Below, in pieces: positions 22,710 through 31,827 of a DNA stretch of 49,115 bases. Every line of letters starts with the position of its first letter. Positions within the stretch are counted from its first letter, which is position 1. This DNA is from Flavipsychrobacter stenotrophus. GTDB taxonomy: Bacteria; Bacteroidota; Bacteroidia; Chitinophagales; Chitinophagaceae. Position numbers and translations under genes: made by a program. The notes under the pieces are model-generated. The model was not told the DNA's origin, made no database searches, and was given only the letters and a program-made list of their open reading frames with translations. The stretch spans positions 1 to 49,115 of the forward strand of contig CAMDNC010000003.1 of the NCBI GenBank assembly GCA_945902755.1, in the 5' to 3' direction.

Positions 22710-24626
22710 ATGTCATACAAAGTACGCATCCTCCCCAGGTGGTTGGTCTTTTTATTAGACCTTTTTCTGGTATGCTTTTGCATTTTTCTATCAAGAATGC
22801 TGAAGCTGAACTTCAACTGGGATCAAATCGGTGTTGGTCTTCGCTTCATGATGGGCGTTGCATTTCTTTTGAATGCTGCACTTTTTTACATTTTCAAAAG
22901 CTACGCAGGTATTATCAGATACACCAATCTTGAGGATACCTCCCGACTGGTAATGGTGAATGCAATTGCCGCCTTCTTCTATTTGGTACTAAACATCTTC
23001 TTCCTAAAATCTGGCAACTATTTCACCCTTCAAATAGTTGCGATTAATTTTTTCATTACCAGTTTTGTAATCATATCGTACAGACTCACAGTTCGTTATG
23101 TATTCAATTTTTACAAAACGCTATCTCATGGTGGTGTTAAAGTCCTAAAGAAAAAAGTAGTTGTTCATGATACATCTGCAGATGGGCTTCATATTAAAAA
23201 AGTAATGAACAGTCTGCCTGATGGAGATATGCAAGTGGTTGCATTTCTAGATGATTCGTTTATCACTACAGGTAAGCTACTGGAGGGTATACCGATCTAT
23301 AGCACGCAAGAAAACAGTCTTGCAAAATTGAGCGCGGAGGGGGTAGAGATATTAATTATGGCCAGTAAGGTAATAGACACCAGAAAATTAAATGAGCTGG
23401 TAGATAATTGCCTTAAACATGGTATTAAAATTCAGCAAGTACCCGCAATGCGCGACTGGCTAAATGGAAAATTGGACACCCAACAACTTCAAAATATAAA
23501 CATTGAAGATTTGTTGGAACGGGAAGTGATCAAAATTCACAATGAGGCAATATATAGTGAACTAAAGGGTAAAAAAATTCTAGTTACTGGTGCAGCAGGC
23601 TCTATAGGAAGTGAACTTGTAAGGCAATTGCTTAACTATCGTCCATCGCTTCTTATATTGTGTGACAAAGCAGAAACGCCCATGCACGAGTTTATGCTAG
23701 AAATACAGGAAAAATTCAACAATCCTGTCGTAAAGGCATACATGGGAGACATTTGCGACAAAAACCGAATGGAACATCTTTTTGAAATATATAATCCGCA
23801 AATTGTGTTTCATGCTGCAGCTTACAAACATGTACCGCTGATGGAAGATAATCCATCTATTGCTGTAATAAACAATGTAGGGGGCACTAAAACGTTAGCT
23901 GAATTGGCAGTAGCCAACAATGTTGAGAAGTTTGTTATGGTATCGACCGACAAAGCTGTGAACCCTACGAATGTGATGGGTGCGTCTAAGCGTATTGCCG
24001 AAATATTTACGCAAAGCTTTTTCAAACAGCTGTCTATTTCTAATGAAAATAATCCTAATGCTAAGATAACCAAATTTGTAACGACCCGTTTTGGCAATGT
24101 TTTGGGTTCAAATGGTTCAGTTATACCTAGATTCCAGAAACAACTTGAGAAAGGTGGTCCTATAACCGTTACCCACCCAGATATTACCCGTTACTTTATG
24201 ACTATACCAGAGGCTTGCTTATTAGTCATAGAAGCTGGCGTAATGGGCCAAGGTGGCGAGATATTTGTATTTGATATGGGCGAACCCATAAAAATAGCTG
24301 ACTTGGCTAGAAAAGTGATTAAACTTTCAGGTAAAGAGCCTGATAGGGACATCCAAATAGTGTACACAGGGCTTAGACCAGGTGAAAAATTATACGAAGA
24401 ATTATTAAGTAGTGCAGAAAATTCAAGACCCACCTATCACGAAAAAATTCTGATTGCTGATGTTCGTCAGTACGACTTTAATGTAGTAGAGAAAAAAGTG
24501 AATAAACTTATTAGTAGCGCTAGTAGACATTATACGCTAGAAACTGTATCATTGATGAAAGACTTAGTACCCGAGTTTGTAAGCAATAACATAGCTTACG
24601 AAAAAATTAATGCTAAAATGAAATAA
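22710..24626 (+). CDS. Membrane nucleotide-sugar 4,6-dehydratase (FlaA1/CapD/PglF type)
   Basis: A 638-residue protein with the full two-part layout of the family. Residues about 10-135 hold four transmembrane helices (RWLVFLLDLFLVCFCIFL, GVAFLLNAALFYIF, LVMVNAIAAFFYLVLNIFF, IVAINFFITSFVII). A CoA-binding-like domain follows (VVAFLDDS, EILIMASKV), and then the dehydratase domain from about 288: KILVTGAAGSIGSEL, YMGDICD, FHAAAYKHVPLMEDNP, VSTDKAVNPTNVMGASKR, TRFGNVLGSNGSVIP, GLRPGEKLYEELL. The likely reaction is NADP-dependent 4,6-dehydration of a UDP-N-acetyl sugar for capsule, O-antigen or glycoprotein synthesis. No glycan cluster lies next to it in the window. Confidence 0.92.
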   Translation: MSYKVRILPRWLVFLLDLFLVCFCIFLSRMLKLNFNWDQIGVGLRFMMGVAFLLNAALFYIFKSYAGIIRYTNLEDTSRLVMVNAIAAFFYLVLNIFFLKSGNYFTLQIVAINFFITSFVIISYRLTVRYVFNFYKTLSHGGVKVLKKKVVVHDTSADGLHIKKVMNSLPDGDMQVVAFLDDSFITTGKLLEGIPIYSTQENSLAKLSAEGVEILIMASKVIDTRKLNELVDNCLKHGIKIQQVPAMRDWLNGKLDTQQLQNINIEDLLEREVIKIHNEAIYSELKGKKILVTGAAGSIGSELVRQLLNYRPSLLILCDKAETPMHEFMLEIQEKFNNPVVKAYMGDICDKNRMEHLFEIYNPQIVFHAAAYKHVPLMEDNPSIAVINNVGGTKTLAELAVANNVEKFVMVSTDKAVNPTNVMGASKRIAEIFTQSFFKQLSISNENNPNAKITKFVTTRFGNVLGSNGSVIPRFQKQLEKGGPITVTHPDITRYFMTIPEACLLVIEAGVMGQGGEIFVFDMGEPIKIADLARKVIKLSGKEPDRDIQIVYTGLRPGEKLYEELLSSAENSRPTYHEKILIADVRQYDFNVVEKKVNKLISSASRHYTLETVSLMKDLVPEFVSNNIAYEKINAKMK

Positions 24627-25111
24627 TAGTAGATTGATATCAAATTCTGCTCCAATCCTCTAATCAGTTCTTACTTAATTGCAATAACTAACCTATCGAA
24701 CTTTCTTTCGGTGATAACAAAGTCTTACATACAATAGTATTGATGCTATAGTAGGTACAGTACCTCTGTAATTCTGCCAAATAGGAGGGATTAAATTTAG
24801 CCATTGCTACACAACAGAAGCTCATTAAATAACTTTGGTACTGTACATCGCTAGATTGGTGATTTGCTTGCTTCTTAATCCAACCACTTCGACAAATTAT
24901 GGCATACTAAAATTAATATTGGGGGAGCTAGTTGTAAAAATTGGAAAATACTTTTACTATTCGTTTCTTGTTATAGTTGTCTCACTCTATCAACAAAAGT
25001 TCACCTGATTCTAACTGCAATTTGAGTGTACAATATTTATTTTATTACATATACTTATATATATTTTTTTCTTGGAAACATAGGTTACGTAACTGAGGCA
25101 AAGAAAAATAC
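24627..25111. other. Long intergenic gap, no gene seen
   Basis: About 485 AT-rich bases between the convergent dehydratase gene and the large PKD protein gene. There is no convincing ORF in either strand. A short AGGTAC-A-GTACCT palindrome occurs near 24753 and a related GGTACTGTAC near 24837, possibly by chance. Confidence 0.5.
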
Positions 25112-25146
25112 AAAAAATGAAAGCCACCCAAAAGAGTGGCTTTCAT
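25112..25146 (-). terminator. Rho-independent terminator of the PKD surface protein gene
   Basis: ATGAAAGCCAC and GTGGCTTTCAT form a perfect 11-bp stem with an 8-base loop, followed on the minus strand by a T-rich tail, 20 bases after the stop. Confidence 0.88.
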
Positions 25147-25165
25147 TTCATTATTATCCCATACT

Positions 25166-28100
25166 TTATCTTAAGATAGTAACATTGCCTTTATGTTGTT
25201 CTATCTGACCATCTTTGAAAGTGACATCAATTACGTAAACATATACTCCAGAAGGCTGAGGAACACCATTTAAGGCACCATCCCAACCTTGTCCGTCAGT
25301 GCTGGTGGTTTCGTATATCTGCTGTCCCCAACGGTTGTAAATGTTCATTCTGAAAGTGGTAACACCTCTAGATAAGAATTTACGAGGGAAGAAGAAGTCA
25401 TTTACTCCGTCATTATTTGGAGTGAATACGTTAGGAACATCAACGTAGCAATCTTTGTTCACAAACACTGTATCAGTGGTAGCACAACCATCAATAGTAA
25501 CAGTAGCAATGTAGGTACCAGGTTTAGTAACTACCAAACTAGACGAAGTTTGACCAGTATTCCAACGCCAACTAGCCTTCGGATTTAAATTATTTCTATC
25601 ATCCTTGAGCTGAATTGGGTTACCACCGGGGCATATTGCCGTATCTGGTCCCAAATACAAACCTGGCACATCGAACACATAAATTCTGAGTGATGCTGAT
25701 TTTTCTGGACAGGCTCTAAACTTGGCATCAAAAGTTACATCCATAGGTCCTACTCCTTCAAACGAATGCATTACAGGATTGGCATTGGTCATTTCAAAAC
25801 CATCGGTCATTGTCCATTTGTTGCCAGTATCGCCACTAGTGGTGTATATCGCACTCAGTGTTACCGCCTGACCACGACATATAGCTGTTACATCGCCAGA
25901 AACTTTAAGCGTCAATACACTGTTCGAGTCAACAACAATTGATTTTGTCATCGTATCGTAGCAGTGCTTACCTTTTGTAATATTGTGTACAACCAAAGAT
26001 GTGTTATAAGTACCCATATTAGTGTAAGAATGCACCACGTCCATGTTTTGGTCTACCCTACCATCGGCAAAATACCAAGTATAATCAAGACCAGTACCAG
26101 TGGATGTGTTAGTGAACGTAACGCTATCGATCTGACACAAGAATTTTTCAGGATTCATTGTAAAGTCCGCATTCTGAAAATGATTCAGGTTAAGTGTAAG
26201 TATAGAACTATCTACACATCTTGTATTTGTAGCAAACAACTTGATGATATAAGAAGAAGCTGTAGTATTGGTGTAAACATGGACGGGATTGATTTGGGTA
26301 GACGTACCACCGTCACCAAAATCCCAAGTATAGGTCAGTTCTCCTGCCGGGAATGAATTGTTTGTAAGAATCAGTGTGTCACCTTTACATCCATAATTTA
26401 CCAGTGTATCGAAACGCGCACCGATAGGCGGGGCTGCTAGCGTAGCAATAGAGGTTAACGTAGCTGTGCATACGCCAGCAGTTCTTACAGTGAAAGGAGT
26501 GTAGACCCCTTCACACAATGTAGAAAGCGTAATGGTACTATCTGAATTGATATAAAACGATAACGGTGTTTGGGCTACTCCATCTTTACTATAAGTAACT
26601 GTATCCAACTGATCTGGGTGTAGACCATCTAATTTGATCCAACCATCACAGTATCCACATTTAGAAGGATTCTGACTGGTTACTGCAGTAAGAGTAAACG
26701 GAGGATCTACTAAAGTAACTGGACCTATTGGATCGGCTGTACAATATCCATACCTGACAACAATATTGGAATATATTCCTGCTCTCAAATCAGGAATAAC
26801 CAACGTGCCTCCTGGAGAAACAACACCTATAATAGGAGGTTGAGGTATACCAAATTTATCATAGGTTACCGTATCTATACCACCGGGGTTAAGATTGCTA
26901 AGTAATATAGAACCATCATTTTTTCCACAATGACTTGGGTCAACGCCTTCAGCAATTGGCAAAAGTTTTGACGGCACCACCAATCTTATGGTATCAAACA
27001 AAGCACATTCAGTAGAAACGGACGTAAAAATAGTAGAAATATACAAACCAGGGCCAGGTAGTGGACCCGGCTCAAATAAATCAGTAAATGCTACAGAATC
27101 CACATAGGTAGCGAAAGTATCAGTTCCTACAGGTAAGGCTGGATTTGAAACTTTGATGGTCCAAGGCTGACCAGAACCGCCAGGAACTATGCGTACTACA
27201 GCCTTTGTGATGCAAGTTGCTTCTGCAATAACATTGTGGCTGATTGTAGGTACGGGATAAATACTGATTGTGTAAGCTATAGTATTGTTCCCATTTAAAG
27301 GACAGGCATCATCGCGAAGATTCAAGAAGAAAGTATAAACACCAGGAGTCATTAAAGAAGCATTACCGCTAAAAACACAAATTGGATTCGGGGTACCATT
27401 GTTAGTTACAGAAAAACTCATACCTGTAGGTAGACCAGTAGCGGTGCAAGTAACGTTTATAACAGCAGGCGTAGTAGTGTCTGGCCTTGGACGCATAGTT
27501 AAAGTAAATGAACCTTCATCACCACAAACGTGAAATGCTCTGGGACCATCAACTTCAATAACGCCACCAGTATCTACAGTACCGACTGTGGGGGCATTAA
27601 CTAAACAACCACGAACCAAAAATGTCATTTCTCTTTGCATGCTGCCTACCAAAGTACCACCACGAAATTCTTTGATTTCGTAAACCACAACACTCCTTTG
27701 AACGAAATTAGGATTGAAACATACCTGACCGTTTACAGGACTGAAACTGAAGCTGCCCGCCACGCATCTGAGTGGTGTAGTAGCAGAAACAGCTGTAGCT
27801 GGAGGTGTCCAAGCGGTACCAGTGTATGCTACATCAGCACCTGAAGTTGCACAATCTGATGTTGCATTTTTAGCAGGAATTAGTTCAAATCTCAAGCTGT
27901 CATCCTCTGGATCGATAGCACCAGGTGTGTAACAAATAGGTGTATTGAGACAGAAAAATGGTGTAGGTACAACTGTAAGGCTAGGGTTTGTGTTGTTATA
28001 TACAGTGTTGTTCAGTGTCGCAGTCAACTCCATCAATGTACCACCGGCACCTACTATATTAGTTATTGCAGCTGCACGACCAGCAGAAGAAGCTCCATAA

Positions 28101-28537
28101 GTTGAGTTAAAAACAAAGCGCCAATTTGCAGAGGTATACGGCAATGTGTAGTTTATCGAATACACAAACTTTTTGATACCTGGGATAGAGTTTGATGTAT
28201 TGGTACACTGGGTACGAGCCAATGAATCTGGACAAACTGGAGTAATTTCAACACCAGCGGATGGGGGGTTGACCGTGCATATCAATGTAGTTACTGGTGT
28301 TGCACCATCATAAACGCATACTCTTGGCGAACCGCCTGGAAGTGTTGCAAAAGCGCCAGCACTTGCAGGACCGCAATCACCATACAACACTACGGTAACC
28401 CTGTAAGTGCTACCAGATAGCCATGTGTAATAAATATCTCCTCCCACTACGTGAGATGCAAATGAACCTTTTGCACCAAACATCAGAACAAACACTAACA
28501 CGAGACTGCGTAAAAATACAGGTATCGATCTTCTCAT
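25166..28537 (-). CDS. Large PKD-domain surface protein with type B T9SS sorting domain
   Basis: A 1123-residue exported protein with a signal peptide (VFLRSLVLVFVLMFGAKGSFA). The N-terminal half (SHVVGGDIYYTWLSGSTYRVTVVLYGDC onward) is a motif common in large Bacteroidota gliding-associated proteins. Several beta-sandwich segments follow, including repeated PSHCGKNDGSILLSNLNPGG and PSKCGYCDGWIKLDGLHPDQ units and two PKD domains (YTWDFGDGGTSTQINPVHVY and YTWYFADGRVDQNMDVVHSY). The C-terminal 90 residues (VPNVFTPNNDGVNDFFFP, NIYNRWGQQIYETTSTDGQGWDG, PSGVYVYVIDVTFKDG) are the type B, gliding-motility-associated sorting domain. It is probably a surface adhesin or filament component exported by the T9SS. 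Confidence 0.92.
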   Translation of the reverse strand: MRRSIPVFLRSLVLVFVLMFGAKGSFASHVVGGDIYYTWLSGSTYRVTVVLYGDCGPASAGAFATLPGGSPRVCVYDGATPVTTLICTVNPPSAGVEITPVCPDSLARTQCTNTSNSIPGIKKFVYSINYTLPYTSANWRFVFNSTYGASSAGRAAAITNIVGAGGTLMELTATLNNTVYNNTNPSLTVVPTPFFCLNTPICYTPGAIDPEDDSLRFELIPAKNATSDCATSGADVAYTGTAWTPPATAVSATTPLRCVAGSFSFSPVNGQVCFNPNFVQRSVVVYEIKEFRGGTLVGSMQREMTFLVRGCLVNAPTVGTVDTGGVIEVDGPRAFHVCGDEGSFTLTMRPRPDTTTPAVINVTCTATGLPTGMSFSVTNNGTPNPICVFSGNASLMTPGVYTFFLNLRDDACPLNGNNTIAYTISIYPVPTISHNVIAEATCITKAVVRIVPGGSGQPWTIKVSNPALPVGTDTFATYVDSVAFTDLFEPGPLPGPGLYISTIFTSVSTECALFDTIRLVVPSKLLPIAEGVDPSHCGKNDGSILLSNLNPGGIDTVTYDKFGIPQPPIIGVVSPGGTLVIPDLRAGIYSNIVVRYGYCTADPIGPVTLVDPPFTLTAVTSQNPSKCGYCDGWIKLDGLHPDQLDTVTYSKDGVAQTPLSFYINSDSTITLSTLCEGVYTPFTVRTAGVCTATLTSIATLAAPPIGARFDTLVNYGCKGDTLILTNNSFPAGELTYTWDFGDGGTSTQINPVHVYTNTTASSYIIKLFATNTRCVDSSILTLNLNHFQNADFTMNPEKFLCQIDSVTFTNTSTGTGLDYTWYFADGRVDQNMDVVHSYTNMGTYNTSLVVHNITKGKHCYDTMTKSIVVDSNSVLTLKVSGDVTAICRGQAVTLSAIYTTSGDTGNKWTMTDGFEMTNANPVMHSFEGVGPMDVTFDAKFRACPEKSASLRIYVFDVPGLYLGPDTAICPGGNPIQLKDDRNNLNPKASWRWNTGQTSSSLVVTKPGTYIATVTIDGCATTDTVFVNKDCYVDVPNVFTPNNDGVNDFFFPRKFLSRGVTTFRMNIYNRWGQQIYETTSTDGQGWDGALNGVPQPSGVYVYVIDVTFKDGQIEQHKGNVTILR

Positions 28538-28894
28538 AAAAATTATAATATAAAAGTTTGAAGGTATAATCTCTTTGCTAACAATCTATAAAGACAGCAA
28601 ATCAATTAAAACAGTTTGCTTAACTGTAAAAATAATTTGTTTGGAGGAAATAAAAAATTAAACAGCTATATTTTTTCCCCACTTCAATACACAACCAAGA
28701 AAGTATAAAAATATACAAATATACCCCTATGCTTGAAACGAGGCTAAGGCATTTTTTTGGTGCAAAAAAAATGAAATGACGACATTGGCATACAATACAT
28801 TGTTATAACCAAAAGATTGCCTTCTAACTGTCGACCAAAGTGAATATTTCTATTTTAGTTTGTAGTGTAATTTCCGTTTTTGTTTAAGATGTGG
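28538..28894. other. Divergent intergenic region, no gene seen
   Basis: About 390 AT-rich bases between the starts of the PKD surface protein (minus) and aconitase (plus). I see no ORF or RNA gene. Apart from the aconitase -7 element at its right end, no strong promoter motif is evident close to 28537. Confidence 0.5.
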
Positions 28895-28902
28895 TAATTT
28901 TG
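28895..28902 (+). promoter_or_regulatory. Putative -7 element of the aconitase gene
   Basis: TAATTTTG matches TAnnTTTG, leaving a leader of roughly 25 bases to the ATG at 28932. The -33 element is unclear. Confidence 0.45.
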
Positions 28903-28931
28903 CAATCTAAATAAAAAATTAATCCCTCATA

Positions 28932-31202
28932 ATGGCATTTGATATCAATCTGATCCGGAAAGTTTACGAACAACTACCCGGCAAAGTAGCCGCCGCCCGC
29001 ACACTTTTGGGTCGCCCGCTTACATTCGCAGAAAAAGTACTTTATTCGCATGCTTACGAAGCACCTTCAGTAACTTTTGCGCGTGGTAAAGACTATGTAA
29101 ATTTTGCTCCTGACCGTGTAGCTATGCAAGATGCAACTGCACAAATGGCCTTATTGCAATTTAGCACATGTGGTCGTAGTCAGGTAGCTGTGCCTAGCAC
29201 AGTGCATTGCGATCACTTGATACAGGCAAAAGTAGGTGCTGTAGAAGATTTGGCTACTGCTGTAGATGTAAATAAAGAAGTATACGATTTCCTTGCATCA
29301 ATATCTGATAAATATGGAATAGGTTTCTGGCGTGCAGGTGCAGGCATTATACATCAAGTCGTGTTAGAAAACTACGCTTTCCCAGGGGGAATGATGATAG
29401 GAACGGACAGCCATACACCTAACGCAGGTGGTCTAGGTATGATAGCAATAGGAGTGGGTGGAGCAGATGCTGTAGATGTTATGGCAGGACTGGCATGGGA
29501 ATTGAAAATGCCTAAACTGATAGGCGTAAAGCTAACCGGTAAAATGAACGGATGGACATCTGCTAAGGACATAATACTAAAAGTGGCTGGCATTCTCACC
29601 GTCAAGGGTGGCACTGGCGCAATAGTAGAATACTTTGGTGAAGGTGCAGAGTCACTGAGTTGTACTGGCAAAGCGACTATTTGCAATATGGGTGCCGAGA
29701 TAGGTGCTACATGCTCAATGTTTGCTTACGACGAAAAAATGGCTGACTACCTTCGTGGTACCAGCCGTGCCGATGTGGCTGAGCTGGCAAATGGTGTAGC
29801 TTCTGAGTTACGTGCTGATAATGAAGTACTTGACAACCCTGCTGCATACTACGATCAGCTCATAGAAATTAACCTAGACGAACTGGAACCTTATGTAAAT
29901 GGTCCATTCACTCCAGACTTAGCTACTCCTATCAGCGAAATGGCTGCTGCCGTAAAAGAACATGGCTGGCCTGACCAAGTAGAAGTAGCTCTTATTGGCT
30001 CTTGCACCAACTCTTCTTACGAAGATATTTCTCGCTCGGCCTTTATAGCAAACGATGCTATGAGTAAAGGTCTGAAAGCGAAAAGTGAATTCACCATTAC
30101 TCCGGGTTCTGAGATGGTACGTTTCACTATCGAGAGAGATGGTTTCTTGAGAACTTTCGACAAAATGGGTGGCGTGGTGTTAGCAAACGCTTGTGGACCA
30201 TGTATAGGTCAGTGGGCGCGTCACGTGAGCGATCCAGCTAAGAAAAACACCATTGTTACCTCCTTCAACCGCAACTTTGCTAAACGTAATGACGGACTTT
30301 CTTCTACGCATGCCTTCGTAGCATCGCCCGAAATAGTTACTGCATTTGCTATTGCTGGAAGTTTGTCTTTCAACCCACTAAAGGATAAATTGACCAATGA
30401 AGCTGGTGAAGAAGTAATGCTTGATGAACCTCAAGGTTATGAAATGCCCCCAGCAGGGTTTGATGTAGAAGATGCCGGTTATGTAGCACCTGCGGAAGAT
30501 GGCTCGAGCGTACAAGTAAAAGTAAGCCCAACCAGCGATCGTCTGCAATTGTTGGCTCCATTCTCTGCTTGGGATGGCAAAGACTACTCTGGCCTCAAAC
30601 TACTCATCAAAGCTTTTGGCAAGTGTACTACCGACCATATATCTATGGCAGGTCCTTGGTTGAAATATCGTGGCCACTTAGACAACATATCTAACAACAT
30701 GCTAATAGGCGCAGTTAATGCCTTCAACATGGATACCAATAAAGTAAAAAACCAACTTACTGGCGAATATGGTGAAGTACCACAAGTACAACGCTCTTAT
30801 AAAGCGGCTGGACTAGGAAGCATAGTAGTAGGAGACGAAAACTACGGCGAAGGTAGCAGCCGTGAGCACGCAGCTATGGAGCCACGCCACCTAGGTGTTA
30901 ACGTAATATTGGTAAAGAGCTTTGCACGTATACACGAAACCAACCTTAAAAAACAAGGTATGTTGGCGATAACATTTGCTGACAAAAGCGATTATGATAA
31001 AATACAGGAAAATGACACTGTTGATGTAATAGGTCTTACCACCTTTGCTCCAGGTGTGCAACTAACTGTAGTATTCAACCATGAAGATGGTAGCAAAGAT
31101 GAAATAAAAGTGAACCATACATACAATCAACAACAAATAGAGTGGTTTATTGCTGGTGGAGCATTGAATGTTATAAGAGCGGAATTCGCAGCTAAAAATT
31201 AA
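28932..31202 (+). CDS. acn: Aconitate hydratase (mitochondrial-type)
   Basis: A 756-residue enzyme interconverting citrate and isocitrate in the TCA cycle. The three [4Fe-4S] cysteines are visible: Cys358 in [16 protein letters not shown] and Cys421/Cys424 in [10 protein letters not shown]. Other conserved segments are [40 protein letters not shown], and in the C-terminal swivel domain [22 protein letters not shown] and [18 protein letters not shown]. Length and motifs fit the mitochondrial-like (AcnM) branch found in Bacteroidota rather than AcnB. It is monocistronic, with its own promoter element and strong terminator. Isocitrate dehydrogenase is encoded 8 kb away on the other strand. Confidence 0.97.
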   Translation: MAFDINLIRKVYEQLPGKVAAARTLLGRPLTFAEKVLYSHAYEAPSVTFARGKDYVNFAPDRVAMQDATAQMALLQFSTCGRSQVAVPSTVHCDHLIQAKVGAVEDLATAVDVNKEVYDFLASISDKYGIGFWRAGAGIIHQVVLENYAFPGGMMIGTDSHTPNAGGLGMIAIGVGGADAVDVMAGLAWELKMPKLIGVKLTGKMNGWTSAKDIILKVAGILTVKGGTGAIVEYFGEGAESLSCTGKATICNMGAEIGATCSMFAYDEKMADYLRGTSRADVAELANGVASELRADNEVLDNPAAYYDQLIEINLDELEPYVNGPFTPDLATPISEMAAAVKEHGWPDQVEVALIGSCTNSSYEDISRSAFIANDAMSKGLKAKSEFTITPGSEMVRFTIERDGFLRTFDKMGGVVLANACGPCIGQWARHVSDPAKKNTIVTSFNRNFAKRNDGLSSTHAFVASPEIVTAFAIAGSLSFNPLKDKLTNEAGEEVMLDEPQGYEMPPAGFDVEDAGYVAPAEDGSSVQVKVSPTSDRLQLLAPFSAWDGKDYSGLKLLIKAFGKCTTDHISMAGPWLKYRGHLDNISNNMLIGAVNAFNMDTNKVKNQLTGEYGEVPQVQRSYKAAGLGSIVVGDENYGEGSSREHAAMEPRHLGVNVILVKSFARIHETNLKKQGMLAITFADKSDYDKIQENDTVDVIGLTTFAPGVQLTVVFNHEDGSKDEIKVNHTYNQQQIEWFIAGGALNVIRAEFAAKN

Positions 31203-31220
31203 TACAGTTTTTTGTTCAAT

Positions 31221-31264
31221 AAAGTGGGCTGTCTCAAAACAAGAGACAGCCCACTTTTATTTTT
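31221..31264 (+). terminator. Rho-independent terminator of the aconitase gene
   Basis: AAAGTGGGCTGTCTC and GAGACAGCCCACTTT form a perfect 15-bp stem with a 7-base loop, followed by TATTTTTAA, 18 bases after the stop. It also separates aconitase from the convergent lipoprotein gene. Confidence 0.92.
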
Positions 31265-31300
31265 AACGTGAGTATTATTTTGTAAATGTATAGTAATGAC

Positions 31301-31675
31301 CTATTCCACTACGTTGATGTGGTAAGCAGTATCGGGCGTAGAGGTAAAAGCCAAACACATAGCACAATTCTGTCCAGAACTATTGGGAGCAATTAGACGA
31401 AATACTATATTGGATGATGTGTCTCTTTTGCCCCAAGTGCAAGGGTTTGCCACCTTAAATACCCTATCGTACACCTTACCACTATCCATTGGGTCATTCC
31501 ACCCAAACTGGCCAAAAGTGACACTTTCATTGGTAAACTGAACCATTATGTTACCACAAACGTCTTTGACGACTTTGCCTGCGTACACACGCTCTGGAGC
31601 CTCTACCCCATTTCTGCTGCAAGCACATAACTGAAGCATAACTAAACCGAAAATACCAAAAACCAAGAATCTCAT
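31301..31675 (-). CDS. Small lipoprotein, unknown function
   Basis: A 124-residue protein with a lipoprotein signal (MRFLVFGIFGLVMLQLCACSRNG, lipobox Cys about residue 19). The mature part of about 105 residues contains four further Cys residues (VCGNIMVQF, NPCTWGKRD, GQNCAMCLAF), suggesting disulfides or a metal site, and a predominantly beta-strand pattern. I do not recognise the family. It is monocistronic, convergent with aconitase and divergent from the hybrid kinase. Confidence 0.72.
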   Translation of the reverse strand: MRFLVFGIFGLVMLQLCACSRNGVEAPERVYAGKVVKDVCGNIMVQFTNESVTFGQFGWNDPMDSGKVYDRVFKVANPCTWGKRDTSSNIVFRLIAPNSSGQNCAMCLAFTSTPDTAYHINVVE

Positions 31676-31782
31676 ATTGGGGGATTATTTCAAAAATATT
31701 TTGTTACAAGAATTGTACCAGAAAAACGAGTTCTTCTAATTTTAATTTTCAGAAAACATGAAATATAATTACAGATAAGCGT

Positions 31783-31790
31783 TAAGTTTG
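31783..31790 (+). promoter_or_regulatory. Putative -7 element of the hybrid kinase gene
   Basis: TAAGTTTG matches TAnnTTTG, 37 bases upstream of the ATG at 31828. No -33 TTG is at the preferred spacing. Confidence 0.4.
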
Positions 31791-31827
31791 TTTTCGTAAA
31801 CAAATCAAACTCGAAGACCATATAGAT

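Noticed and set aside
24752-24840. AGGTAC-A-GTACCT palindrome and related GGTACTGTAC nearby
   Set aside because: Short, AT-rich context, with no adjacent gene start to regulate; likely chance.
25026-25208. 60-residue plus-strand ORF in the gap before the PKD protein gene
   Set aside because: It spans the terminator of the opposite-strand gene and runs into that gene's 3' end; the sequence is low-complexity hydrophobic without motifs.
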